A stretch of 64,000 nt of DNA, taken from the NCBI GenBank assembly GCA_963989245.1, contig OZ022353.1, positions 26,672,024-26,736,023 of the forward strand, given 5' to 3'. Positions within the stretch are counted from its first letter, which is position 1. Every line of letters begins with the position of its first letter. Below the pieces are notes generated by a model. The model made no database searches and had not been told where the DNA came from. It saw only the letters and a list, made by a program, of their open reading frames with translations. Positions 20,570 to 32,539 of this stretch are shown here, piece by piece. The DNA comes from Nansenia antarctica. Lineage: Eukaryota; Chordata; Actinopteri; Argentiniformes; Microstomatidae. Position numbers and translations under genes: made by a program.

Positions 20570-20972
20570 ATATCTACATTGTCCTTTAAGATATCTTAAA
20601 TTAAGTTGAAGATATCTTGAATGAAGTTGTAGATATCTCAAACTGGAATTAGGAATAGTCGTAATTTAATTGTAGATATCTATTATAACGTTGTATAGAT
20701 ATCTTGAAATTCATTTTAATGATTGCTATCTCAAATTGGTGATATCTTTAACTTTCATTCTGCCTAGTCGAAATGTTATTACAGATATGTTAAATTAGAG
20801 TTTAGACTAGTCGAAATGTTATTACAGATATGTTAAATTAGAGTATAGACTAGGCGAAATGTTATTACAGATATGTTAAATTAGAGTTTAGACTAGGCGA
20901 AATGTTATTACAGATATGTTAAATTAGAGTTTAGACTAGGCGAAATGACGTTTCAGATATGTCTGTCTGTTG
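20570..20972. repeat. GATATC/ACTAGT repeat, block 1 right part
   Basis: Continues 15827-16036. The last part is a tandem of about 49-50 bp (CGAAATGTTATTACAGATATG, TTAAATTAGAGTTTAGACTAGG), 4-5 units, matched at 38005-38180. Confidence 0.8.
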
Positions 20973-21042
20973 CATACCTGTCAACATTGGGATTTGAAAA
21001 TAAGGGATATTTTCCCGAAAATAAGGGATATCCCCCGCACAT

Positions 21043-21640
21043 TTAGACAAGGGTATTTAGACATACATTTAGACATACATTTAGACAAGGGTACACATAG
21101 TCAATCCTAACATCACCATTAGACAACCATAGGATAGGCCTACCTCTTACATTTAGACAAGGGTACACATAGTCAATCCTAACATCACCACTAGACAACC
21201 ATAGGATAGGCCTACCTCTTACATTTAGACAAGGGTACACATAGTCAATCCTAACATCACCACTAGACAACCATAGGATACCCCTTACATTTAGACTGTA
21301 CACACAGTCAGTCCGAACATCACCACTAGACAACCATAGGATACCCCTTACATTTAGACTGTACACACAGTCAGTCCTAACATCACCACTAGACAACCAT
21401 AGGATACCCCTTACATTTAGACAAGGGTACACAGTCAATCCTAACATCACCACTAGACAACCATAGGATACCCCTTACATTTAGACAAGGGTACACACAG
21501 TCAATCCTAACATCACCACTAGACAACCATAGGATACCCCTTACATTTAGACAAGGGGACACAGTCAAGCCTAACATCACCACTAGGCAACCATAGGATA
21601 CCCCTTACATTTAGACAAGGGGACACAGTCAATCAACCAC
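21043..21640. repeat. Minisatellite, ~60-72-bp unit, about nine copies
   Basis: Units carry TTACATTTAGACAAGGGTAC, CAATCCTAACATCACCACTA and GACAACCATAGGATA. The first units are longer because they include GGCCTACCTC; later ones have CCCC. It reads through without stops on the minus strand, which produces repetitive protein-like frames that I do not consider genes. Confidence 0.9.
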
Positions 21641-21948
21641 CTGCTTCAGTGCAACAAGAATTGGGTAAACTAGTTCCTACATAATAGTAAGTGACTACAG
21701 GTGATCAGAATCAGATACCTGGTTGAAAGTAAAATACTTTGAACATCCCTGCATATATATACTTATACAACAGTTAGTTCCGACCAAGTCATTTGATTGG
21801 ACAAGAGGCATTCCATGAGTTACGATATATAGTATAACAGCACTGGGACTTTTAACTATGTGTATCACTCCGCCCGCACAGGTGTTAAATTACCGTTAAT
21901 TAGACTACATTAGCGGTCATATAGCCTAGCCTACAACAGAAAGAGAAG

Positions 21949-23280
21949 ATGGATATATTTCCAAATATAACATTTGAATTAAACTATGAATCAGAAGGAG
22001 AGGACGAAGGTACTTCAGTGCAAACCCCCAGGTGTGCTGATATGACACCGGCCGACCTGGACAAATTGGAGAAGAGTAGAAATGAAATTAACACCGTAAG
22101 GCAAACAACATGGGCCTTGAACTGCCTCCAGACTTGGCTAAGCCTTAAACATATAGACATCAACATCCAGTCCATTGAGAAGGCAGAGCTAAATACAGTC
22201 CTGAGGCAGTTTTTTGGGTCCATCCGGACAACTAAAGGGGAGCACTACAGCATCAGCAGCTACCTTGGGCTTCGTGCTGGTCTAAACCGTTACATCAACG
22301 AGCCACCGGTTAGCCGGTCTTGGAATCTGATGCAGGACCCAGAATTCACATCAGCCAATAATGTCTTCAAAGGTGTTGTGAAAGAGCTCAGAAGGGCAGG
22401 GAAAGACAAAACAACACACCGCCCCCCATATCACCTGAAGACCAGCGCACCTTAAAATATTCTGCAACATTAAATCCAGACTATCCAAAAGGTTTACTGA
22501 ACAAGGTCTGGTATGATATTCAGTTGCACTTTGGACGCAGGGGTAAAGAGGGGAACCGGGATCTCAAACCTGACTCATTCGTACTAAAACGTCATGAGAA
22601 TGGAGAAAAGTATTTCACCATGACATTCAATGAAGAAACCAAAAACCATAAAGACCCACTTGAGCGAGACAGAGAAAATCGTAGGGGCGCAATGTTTGAG
22701 GAGCGAGGAAATCCCCTCTGCCCGGTAGCATCTCTCGAAAAATACCTGACCAAAATTCCGCCCAATGCAAAAGCCCTCTATCTGCAGCCCAGGAGGGTAA
22801 CAGCGGAGACAGACAGCTACTGGTACACCACCGTTCCCCTGGGAGTAAACCAGCTGGCACAGATGTTGCCGAGGATGTGCAAAGAGGCAGGGACACACAC
22901 ATCTTACACCAACCACAGCCTGAGAGCCACTGCCATACAGAAACTGTCCGATGCGGGACTCGAGGCGAGGGAGATCATGGCAGTGAGCGGGCATAGGTGA
23001 GATTACGATCTGAATTGTGATTTATAATGAATGAGTAGCGGAACATAACAATCTAAACAAAAAAACGTATGTGTTTTGCAGGTCTGAAAGCTCGCTAAAA
23101 AGTTATTGGAGACCATCCGCCGAGAGCAGAAAACGATGGAGCAGCGTGCTGTCTGATGTCAACTCGTCTGACTCTGAATCACATTCACACATGCCACCAA
23201 AGCGACTGTCAACCGAGTCATATTTCACTGGTTGCACAATACATGGAGATGTACAAATAAATGTACACGATACAAAGTAG
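21949..23280 (+). CDS. Tyrosine recombinase (Crypton/KIAA1958-like), copy B, one frameshift, one intron
   Basis: From ATG at 21949, 168 codons run to a frame break in the C-run near 22420; the next frame resumes with SPEDQRTLKY and continues to 22996. An apparent GT-AG intron (22997-23081, GTGAG...TTTGCAG) joins SGHR to SESSLKSYW, and the frame ends at 23280. The N-terminal region (about 40-160) includes SSYLGLRAGLNRYINEP. The catalytic domain has an Arg in HFGRRGKEGNRDLKP, HSLRATAIQKL (H-x-x-R), the second His in SGHR, and the nucleophile Tyr in LKSYWRP. This series defines tyrosine recombinases, and the fold order matches DUF3504/KIAA1958-like proteins derived from Crypton elements. Length about 435 residues. 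The frameshift is one base in a homopolymer, so an assembly error is possible. Copy A at 3948-10401 is its broken relative and lacks the intron. Confidence 0.8.
22997..23081 (+). other. Predicted intron in tyrosine recombinase copy B
   Basis: Begins GTGAGATT and ends TTTTGCAG, 85 bp. Removing it aligns copy B with copy A residue by residue across the His and Tyr catalytic positions, where copy A is continuous. Confidence 0.75.
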
Positions 23281-23464
23281 CTAGCCACGATACGAAGTAG
23301 CTAGTTTGTGTTCAGGTTACTAGACAACAGTCCAGTTGAACAGTTGCGGAAACTATTTTTTCTTGACGGAGCCAAAATAAATGATTGAATAAACAAACAA
23401 ATAATAATCTGTTGTCACTTATTACTGTTAACTAATAAATTGCGCTGTAGAACTGTTGTATAAA

Positions 23465-23589
23465 AGCAATATCACACTCGAGGTCGTGTGTTATACTGAA
23501 TATCAGCACGGCTGTGATTGTCTTCCTATGACCGAATCACAGCCGTGCTGATATTCAGTATAACACACTCCCTCTCGTGTGATATTGCT
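23465..23589. repeat. Long hairpin (AGCAATA-ended palindrome), second copy
   Basis: Arms of about 55 bases start AGCAATATCACACTCGAGG and end complementary GTGTGATATTGCT, pairing through ATACTGAATATCAGCACGGC around a short loop. It has the same outer ends and architecture as 801-946 but different inner sequence. Located 185 bases beyond the recombinase stop codon. Confidence 0.8.
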
Positions 23590-24136
23590 TAAATGAAAAC
23601 ACAAAAGGGCATATCAATTCAGCACATTTATTTATACATTACTTGACACCATGATGTCAATGGGAAAAGAGCGGCGCAATGCTACCAGCGATCATTTCAA
23701 AACGGAGATAACCGAGGCGATCGTAAACACGCTCTGGAAATCTGATCACCACTCATGGAATGCCTCTTGTCCAATCAAATTACGTGGTCCCTTTATGACG
23801 TTGCACCTAGTGTGCGTTCCGGTGCTTTCAGAGCAAAATTACGAACGCAGCCCAAGAAACGAGAGGAAACAAGTCAACTCCGACATGGATATAACGATTG
23901 TGCGCATGCGACAACGTCCAACAATTAAGTGTTAAATTATATTATATTATAGGTTAAAAATACGGGAGATTTATGGGAAAATATTTAAACGGGAGCACAG
24001 CGGGAAATAAAGGTAAAATACGGGAGAATCCCGGGAAAAACGGGAGGGTTGACAGGTATGGTCTGTTGTTGTCCGAAAACGCGGGAGCAGCTTCAAATTT
24101 TCGCGCTATCCTATCCACCACAGCAACCGCCATTGC

Positions 24137-24214
24137 TTCTGAATGAATGAATGGTCTTTATTGTCATTGATATAGTACAGGTACCAAACAACGAAATTTG
24201 GGAGGGGGGGCTCA
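24137..24214 (-). mobile_element. LINE 3' end (CATT-tailed), split; other half at 31530-31890
   Basis: Reverse complement of the L2-like 3' end seen at 59820-59903: TTCGTTGTTTGGTACCTGTA, then AATAAAGACCATTCATTC. The foldback element (24215-31529) interrupts it, and the rest of the 3' untranslated region continues at 31530. Confidence 0.85.
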
Positions 24215-24339
24215 GTCATGCCAAAACCTGCCGCTGCCAAAAGCTGCCGGCCTAACGCGTCACGACCAGCTGGCACGCGTCACGACCAGCTGGCGACTGT
24301 GACACGTCAGTCTTGTGTTTTTGAAACCTCCGTTTTGGC

Positions 24340-24867
24340 CGCCATTAGCGAAAAGCTGTAATTTGGCTCTACAAGTGTTAATATGTCATTTTATGAAGTT
24401 TTAATATGTTTTCAGGCGAGAAAGTAACCATATATATTCACAAAATGTATCCGGTTTATCAAAATAACCCGTTTATATACAGAAAGAAACGGAGGTCTGA
24501 TCAGCAGATCATTTCTCATAAAGTTTTTCCCCACTTCTGAGAGCAGACGACACATTTGGGTTGTGTCAGCAGATTAACGTGTGTATGTTAAACTGCGAAG
24601 ACAATGTCATCTTCTTGCACTTGAATAGCATTAAGGTTGATGCAGGCTCACTAGTCAGCTATATAATATATAACATTTTATATGAAAACACCTGCTAATT
24701 TCACACGTAACTCGCTCCGCTAACGTAGTACGGAGTTGGCTAGTTAAACCACATCAGAGCACAGAGCACCTCGGGTTGGGAGAGCCCTATAAGACCCCGA
24801 CTATCAAATAAAAGCTGAACGGAATAAACGTTATTAAATACAACGTTATAAAATGCAAGTGTGCATA

Positions 24868-24907
<40 letters not shown>

Positions 24908-25320
24908 GAAATCTCTGTTTAAACTGACGGCTGATTTCCGAGAGGACGCCCATGGACAGAAGGTGAACTTGGGAGTCGGAGGTAAGAGAGGCTTTGCTAT
25001 CCTAGCGGGGAGCTAGCTCGCGGTGTTCGGGTGACAGCCAGGGCGCGTTCGTAAATACGCTCTGGAAATCTGATCAGCACTCACGGAATGCCTCTTGTCC
25101 AATCAAATGACTTGGTCCCTTTATGACGTTAAACCCACTGTGCGCTCTGGGGCTCTCAGAGCGAATTTACGAACGCAGCCTCAAGTTCAATACTCGCGAC
25201 ACACACGGACTGGTCCAGTTTCACTAACCACTGTGTAGAGTAGTAGACGCATCATTTCTACTAACACAGTAATATGACTACATGATCACACTAGTCTAGT
25301 CGTGTTTAAGCCCACGTTTC
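24340..25320 (+). repeat. Left arm of the foldback element
   Basis: Pairs with 30346-31318 on the other strand. Internal landmarks: GAGAAAGTAACCATATATAT, a CA run at 24873-24904, and a MITE-like segment at 25041-25180. The corresponding GT run in the right arm is about three times longer (30763-30855). Part of the 24340-24470 sequence recurs at 43740-43880. Confidence 0.88.
25041..25180. mobile_element. CGTTCGTAAAT MITE
   Basis: Ends GCGCGTTCGTAAATACGCTC and complement GCTGCGTTCGTAAATTCGCT form TIRs around a core with CTTGTCCAATCAAATGA. Copies: 30488-30628 (inverted, in the opposite arm), 43913-44052, and a degraded copy near 23716-23860. Confidence 0.75.
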
Positions 25321-25847
25321 ACTCTCTACTCCTAGACACACACTGTCCTAGTCACACACACTCCTAGTCACACACACTCCTAGACACACACACACTCCTA
25401 GACACACACTGTCCTAGTCACACACACTCCTAGTCACACACACTCCTAGACACACACACTCCTAGACACACACACTCCTAGACACACACTGTCCTAGTCA
25501 CACACACTGTCCTAGTCACACACACTGTCCTAGTCACACACACTGTCCTAGTCACACACACTCCTAGTCACACACACTCCTAGACACACACACTCCTAGA
25601 CACACACTGTCCTAGTCACACACACTGTCCTAGTCACACACACTGTCCTAGTCACACACACTCCTAGTCACACACACTCCTAGTCACACACACTGTCCTA
25701 GTCATACACACTGTCCTAGACACACACACTCCTAGTCACACACACTCCTAGACACACACTGTCCTAGTCACACACACTCCTAGTCACACACACTGTCCTA
25801 GTCATACACACTGTCCTAGACACACACACTCCTAGTCACACACACTC
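25320..25847. repeat. Satellite CACACACTCCTAGTCACACACTGTCCTAG, first part
   Basis: Irregular tandem of two variants, CACACACTCCTAG and CACACACTGTCCTAG, alternating with GTCA or GACA. It continues at 28696-29527 after the LTR element insertion. The inverted counterpart is at 29850-30345. Confidence 0.92.
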
Positions 25848-26414
25848 TGATAATGTTCGTGACGCCATTTGATATAAGGAGATCTTTCTTGGTCACGTGG
25901 CCGGAAATTATATATTGATGACTCAGAGAGAAGGTTGAATCGTAATCATTGTATTAGGCAGATCTGGGTTGCATTCCCAAGTACAGATGTTTCCAAGGCA
26001 GCATGCTCCGTTAAGTCCAAGCTTCAAGCATGGCTACGACATGGCTGGTGCCGAGCCTGGCTGTGGCATAAAGAGATGCCAAGCAAAGTACTGATGTTTG
26101 TTACAGCTTATATACAGTTCTCAGAGAGGGAAATAGCTTTACCTCGTAACTTACAATAGTGACATTAGTTCCCATACATGGCTATTCTGTGTTCATGCTG
26201 TTCTGTCTTGCTGACCACTGCAGTGAGGCTCCTATGTCCTTAGAGTTAAACTGGTCTTACTGTTACTTGATATGGTATGTGCCTGCTCCTAAATATGTTG
26301 TTCACTACTGAGAGTGGGCACACATAAAATATGTTTAAGGTTAAACAATGAGTATTGCAATATTTGATAGGCACACAACATTTTGGCATAGTCACACAAA
26401 AACGCATCATATCA
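25848..26414 (-). repeat. 3' LTR of the non-autonomous LTR element
   Basis: Nearly identical to 28129-28695 apart from small differences at the start (TGATAATG against TGATATCCTG) and in AAGGAGATC/AGAGATC. A 74-codon frame present in both LTRs is judged not to be a gene. Confidence 0.88.
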
Positions 26415-27491
26415 GCTCACTCTTTTTTTTTCCCCATGATGTAAGATTAATTTGACTGGTAAATAATTTCTATTAAAAACATGTGGTGTTCTTAATAAAG
26501 TCAATGAATGACCACATCAGAAATACATTAGGCATCGGTTCCATCATACAAAGTACATTATATGTCAATATAACAATGTCTGGAAGTAGATCTTCAATCA
26601 AAGGAACGGCCTTGTGTTTCTGGTAACAAGGAGTGCTATTTGATTCTTTGATGGTCATCAGTCTTGCACGTGTTCTTGCCTCTGTTCACAGCGTTAATAG
26701 GTTTTATTAACTTAAGACAATTTTAGCATTATCATTACACTACACCCCTCCTTTTCTTGACTTAAGTCTATAAAATCTTAGGCTCTCCATCAATTGATTG
26801 TGGAATTAACCTGCTCAGAAACAGTTGGAAACAAAAATACAGATGTTAAGCATAAGTTTGTTAATTGGGTTATCTGGACTGTTGTTCCCGTCCCTTAGAA
26901 TTCCTAGAAGAAAGTGTGTAAGTTTGTGCTGTTGAATTCAGCTGTTTACTGCTGATGACACTGTTAGTTGCGTGCGTCAGTACAATTGAACAATTACGAC
27001 TACATAAAAGTATGTGTAAGTCTCTCTTGTCATCATCATGTCTCTGTCTTAAATCATAAGAATTAACATTTCCATTGTTTGTCACATTGAAATGTCATTA
27101 GTTTGTCTCATTTCTCTTGTTTCATCCGGCAATAGCTTCCTTCAGCATCTGCAACTTTCACTCCCCACTTCTGCAATGGTTAATATAGACCAGATCTGAA
27201 CAGCATCTCGGTCTCTGAGTCCTTCGCTCAATGTCTCTTGATTTCCTTGATTCTGTCAGGAAATAGAATTGACAGGCATTGTCAGAATACATTCCAGGTC
27301 TTTCTTGCTGAATTGTGTTTTCTCCATCAGAAATGTCCTCCTTTGATGTTTCACAGAGTCTTAGAGTCTTAATGCGTATTTCTCTGTTCACTAAATCAAT
27401 CAAAATGTTATATGTCTGCTGAATCAACACAGATTTGCATGATCATTTCAATATGAGACACATTTGTCTAGTTGTTGTATGTTGTAGCTCG

Positions 27492-27532
<41 letters not shown>

Positions 27533-28128
27533 GTTACAGGAGCAGTCTCCGTTCTATTAATAGCCTAGGGTCAGAGTTTTAACACTCTCTCCCTGTTGTG
27601 ACGCTTGGTTCAGAAATTTGGTTGTTATTCATTTCATTCTTAATGATAACATTCTGCATGCCATACATGTATGCTTCCCATGATGTTAATAGACATGCGG
27701 TTTTAGTAATCAATTATGTTGATTGAAACTTCTCTTAGAGTCTTTTAAATATTATGGCCAAATCTTTTCAAACTTAGTTTTCCTCAAAGTGCTGTGCTTT
27801 CAATCACGTATTTAAGGTCTTGTCCCTAACTTAATACACAATAAATATATTTCTGTACCTTACAGATAAACATAATAGACTTCTGCTTTGTTCCTTACAA
27901 AGTTCAGAATCTCAATAAATCCTAACTCTCAGTGTTTTGACCACCGTCTTTGACTATACAGCGCCTTCTATTCAAACTATATTTTAATTGAGTACTTTCC
28001 AATATCAATACATCTCCTTTTTGAAAAAAATTTGATTCGTTCTAGAACAGCAATTCAGGTTAAGCAAATAATTACATTGTGCCTTACCTGTTTCGCTGAA
28101 TCTAGCATCCTGTTCGTTAGAAGCCATT

Positions 28129-28695
28129 TGATATCCTGTTCGTGACGCCATTTGATATAGAGATCTTTCTTGGTCACGTGGCCGGAAATTATATATTGAT
28201 GACTCAGAGAGAAGGTTGAATCGTAATCATTGTATTAGGCAGATCTGGGTTGCATTCCCAAGTACAGATGTTTCCAAGGCAGCATGCTCCGTTAAGTCCA
28301 AGCTTCAAGCATGGCTACGACATGGCTGGTGCCGAGCCTGGCTGTGGCATAAAGAGATGCCAAGCAAAGTACTGATGTTTGTTACAGCTTATATACAGTT
28401 CTCAGAGAGGGAAATAGCTTTACCTCGTAACTTACAATAGTGACATTAGTTCCCATACATGGCTATTCTGTGTTCATGCTGTTCTGTCTTGCTGACCACT
28501 GCAGTGAGGCTCCTATGTCCTTAGAGTTAAACTGGTCTTACTGTTACTTGATATGGTATGTGCCTGCTCCTAAATATGTTGTTCACTACTGAGAGTGGGC
28601 ACACATAAAATATGTTTAAGGTTAAACAATGAGTATTGCAATATTTGATAGGCACACAACATTTTGGCATAGTCACACAAAAACGCATCATATCA
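28129..28695 (-). repeat. 5' LTR of the non-autonomous LTR element
   Basis: Pairs with 25848-26414. Followed on the coding strand by AATGGCTTCTAACG, where a TGG could start a primer site, though I recognise no matching tRNA. Confidence 0.85.
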
Positions 28696-29527
28696 CACTC
28701 CTAGACACACACTGTCCTATAGTCACACACACTCCTAGTCACACACACTCCTAGACACACACACTCCTAGACACACACTGTCCTAGACACACACTGTCCT
28801 AGTCACACACTGTCCTAGTCACACACACTCCTAGACACACACACTCCTAGACACACACACTGTCCTAGTCACACACTGTCCTAGTCACACACACTCCTAG
28901 TCACACACACTCCTAGACACACACTGTCCTAGTCACACACACTGTCCTAGTCACACACACTCCTAGTCACACACTGTCCTAGTCACACACTGTCCTAGTC
29001 ACACACACTCCTAGACACACACTGTCCTAGTCACACACTGTCCAGACACACACTGTCCTAGTCACACACTGTCCAGACACACACTGTCCTAGTCACACAC
29101 TGTCCTAGTCACACACTGTCCTAGTCACACACACTGTCCTAGTGACACACTGTCCTAGTCACACACTGTCCTAGTCACACACACTGTCCTAGTCACACAC
29201 ACTCCTAGACACACACTGTCCTAGTCACACACACTGTCCTAGTCACACACTGTCCTAGACACACACTGTCCTAGTCACACACACTCCTAGACACACACTG
29301 TCCTAGACACACACTGTCCTAGTCACACACACTGCCCTAGACACACACTGTCCTAGTCACACACACTCCTAGACACACACTGTCCTAGTCACACACTGTC
29401 CTAGTCACACACACTCCTAGACACACACTGTCCTAGTCACACACACTCCTAGACACACACTGTCCTAGTCACACACACTGTCCTAGACACACACTGTCCT
29501 AGTCACACACACTGTCCTAGACACACA
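28696..29527. repeat. Satellite CACACACTCCTAG/TGTCCTAG, second part
   Basis: Continuation of 25320-25847 beyond the LTR element. More of the short CACACACTGTCCTAG form here, with occasional GTCCAGACAC variants. Confidence 0.92.
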
Positions 29528-29849
29528 ACTGTGTAAAATCAGTTTATTTGGTTACCAACTTACTGTTACATCTATTAAAGATATTGGCATTTTCCAACTC
29601 ATGTCATATTGTACTGGGTTATATCCTCTACTCACATCTAGAAGTAGTATTGCAAGAAGTAGGCTACTACTATACCTTGATAACGTGTAACACAAAGATA
29701 CAGATACATTAACAATCTAACCGACTGTACACACCCTGGGCAGTGCTAGGGCAAGTTGAGTGTGAGCAGACAGGCTTCATCCTGCGTGTTTGTTTATAAT
29801 CTACGCTAATCCTGCGCTGTGGACGAACTCTGTGTGTGTAGCCTGTGTA
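29528..29849. other. Unique spacer at the centre of the foldback element
   Basis: About 320 bases between the direct and inverted satellite arrays. No ORF or repeat recognised. It would form the loop of the folded structure. Confidence 0.6.
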
Positions 29850-30345
29850 AAAGAATGTGTGTGACTAGGACAGTGTGTGACTAGGAGTGTGTGTGACTAG
29901 GACAGTGTGTGTGACTAGGACAGTGTGTGTGACTAGGAGTGTGTGTGACTAGGACAGTGTGTGTGACTAGGAGTGTGTGTGACTAGGAGTGTGTGTGACT
30001 AGGACAGTGTGTGTGACTAGGACAGTGTGTGTGACTAGGACAGTGTGTGTGACTAGGACAGTGTGTGTCTAGGAGTGTGTGTGACTAGGAGTGTGTGTGA
30101 CTAGGACAGTGTGTGTGACTAGGACAGTGTGTGTGACTAGGACAGTGTGTGTGACTAGGACAGTGTGTGTCTAGGAGTGTGTGTGTCTAGGAGTGTGTGT
30201 GTGACTAGGAGTGTGTGTGTCTAGGACAGTGTGTGTCTAGGAATGTGTGTGACTAGGAGTGTGTGTGACTAGGACAGTGTGTGTCTAGGAGTGTGTGTGA
30301 CTAGGAGTGTGTGTGACTAGGACAGTGTGTGTCTAGGAGTAGAGA
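29850..30345. repeat. Inverted satellite GTGTGTGACTAGGACAGTGTGTG
   Basis: Reverse complement of the 25320-25847 array, ending at a boundary that mirrors the left arm/satellite junction (CTAGGAGTAGAGAGTGAAACG). Confidence 0.92.
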
Positions 30346-31318
<973 letters not shown>

Positions 31319-31529
31319 AGGATGCTTAGTCCAGGGCTCAAGTTGCGTTTGCAACTTTATGAGAAATGATCTGCTGATCAGACCTCCGTTTGTTTCTTTA
31401 TATAAACGGGTTATTTTGATAAACCGGATACATTTTGTGAATATATATGGTTATATGAAAACATATTAAAACTTCATAAAATGACATGTGAACAGCTTTT
31501 GGCAGCGGCAGGTTTTGGCATGACAGCTC

Positions 31530-31890
31530 CCCTGGTGCTTGGAAAAAAAAACTAAAAACAAGAAGGGAAAAGAGCTGGTTTACATAAATAAAGGCTATGT
31601 ACACTATCCACTATACTATACTATAAAAATAAAACACTGTGCTGTACTCTATGCTATGCTATACCTATTCTAACATTTCCTATCTCTGAACCTTATGTAC
31701 CCGAGGGTTGTCATATTGCACATAGTGTTATTGCACATTCATTTAAAGTGTCGCAGTTTGCAGGTTTGAAATGTTCACAGTTGTGTTTCAGTATTGCACT
31801 TGATTTCAATCTAGTAGCTGCCATCAAATTGTCTAGATTGACCAGGGCCTAGAACCTAGGTCTTTGCTGTGTTCAGGGCCTGAATGGCTA
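31530..31890 (-). mobile_element. LINE 3' untranslated region, continuation of 24137-24214
   Basis: Reverse complement of the L2-like 3' region also present at 44560-44975 and 59566-59903 (CTGAACACAGCAAAGACCTA, GACACTTTAAATGAATGTGC, GTAAACCAGCTC). Confidence 0.8.
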
Positions 31891-32300
31891 CACTCATCAA
31901 ATGCTTGGCTAGTATGGCAATCCGTTTTAACATTTATTAGCTAAATTTGACTAGTCTATGGCAAGCCGTTTTAACATTTATTAGCTAAATTTGACTAGTC
32001 TATGGCAAGCCGTTTTAACATTTATTAGCTACATTTGACTAGTCGTAATTCGATTTTTACTATATTTTTTTTTTTACTAGTCTAAATTAGTAGCTGCCAT
32101 CAAATTGTCTAGATTGACCAGGGCCTAGAACCTAGGTCTTTGCTGTGTTCAGGGCCTGAATGCCAACACTCATCAAATGCTTGGCTAGTATGGCAATCCG
32201 TTTTAACATTTATTAGCTAAATTTGACTAGTCTATGGCAAGCCGTTTTAACATTTATTAGCTAAATTTGACTAGTCGTAATTCGATTTTTACTAGTCTAA
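31826..32300. repeat. Local tandem duplication with 45-bp TTTAACATTTATTAGC repeats
   Basis: 31826-32060 and 32083-32300 share TAGTAGCTGCCATCAAATTG, CTTTGCTGTGTTCAGGGCCT and the 45-bp unit containing GGCAAGCCGTTTTAAC and AAATTTGACTAGTC. The unit recurs at 38295-38440 and, singly, at 35108-35140. Confidence 0.85.
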
Positions 32301-32539
32301 ATTTGTATCCAAGATATCTATAACGTCATTCTGACTAGTCAAAACGACAGTTAGAGATATCTGTTATTCATTTTTGACTAGTCAGATATCTACAGAGCTG
32401 AGCACTGAGGTGGGAGACAGATCACAACCGTAAGTTGCTGTCTTTCATTGGTTTTCACTGTCCAGTATGATTAGGATGAACTCACATCACATGTCTTTGT
32501 CATCTCACAGAATGATGTAGCCCAAAAATACCAACCAGC

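Larger units (their letters stand above)
20973..24060. mobile_element. 3.1-kb TIR element with 8-bp TSD carrying a tyrosine recombinase gene
   Basis: Ends CATACCTGTCAACATTGGG at 20973 and, on the opposite strand, CATACCTGTCAACCCTCCCG at 24060. Perfect 8-bp TSD GTCTGTTG at 20965-20972 and 24061-24068. The paralogous block has the uninterrupted site near 38197-38210. Inside are a minisatellite (21043-21640), tyrosine recombinase copy B (21949-23280), an AGCAATA-ended hairpin (23465-23589) and pieces of a CGTTCGTAAATTCGC-type MITE (around 21780 and 23740). An 8-bp TSD points to hAT-like integration, yet no hAT transposase is seen. It could be a carrier element that gained a Crypton-like gene, or one inserted in it. 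Confidence 0.85.
25848..28695 (-). mobile_element. Non-autonomous LTR element, TSD CACTC
   Basis: LTRs of 567 bp at 25848-26414 and 28129-28695 begin TGATA and end TATCA. The 5-bp TSD CACTC is at 25843-25847 and 28696-28700. A strong polypurine tract (GGGGAAAAAAAAAGAGTGAGC-like, minus strand, 26415-26440) sets the orientation. The 1.7-kb interior has no gag or pol; it opens on the minus strand with a short ATG frame (MASNEQDARF...) running into a GTAAGG donor-like site. It contains a TG microsatellite at 27497-27530. Mobilisation must depend on another element. Confidence 0.85.

Noticed and set aside
21043..21583. Repetitive minus-strand protein of up to 136 residues
   Set aside because: Read-through of a minisatellite whose unit length happens to keep a frame open; no start context or domain.
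25935..26159. A 74-codon frame duplicated exactly at 28216-28440
   Set aside because: It lies within both LTRs of one element, has no ATG at its start and no recognisable domain; the identity follows from LTR identity.
25320..30345. CRISPR-like regular repeats in the CACACACTCCTAG and 31-bp arrays
   Set aside because: There are no unique spacers; the arrays are plain tandem repeats in a eukaryotic context with no cas genes.
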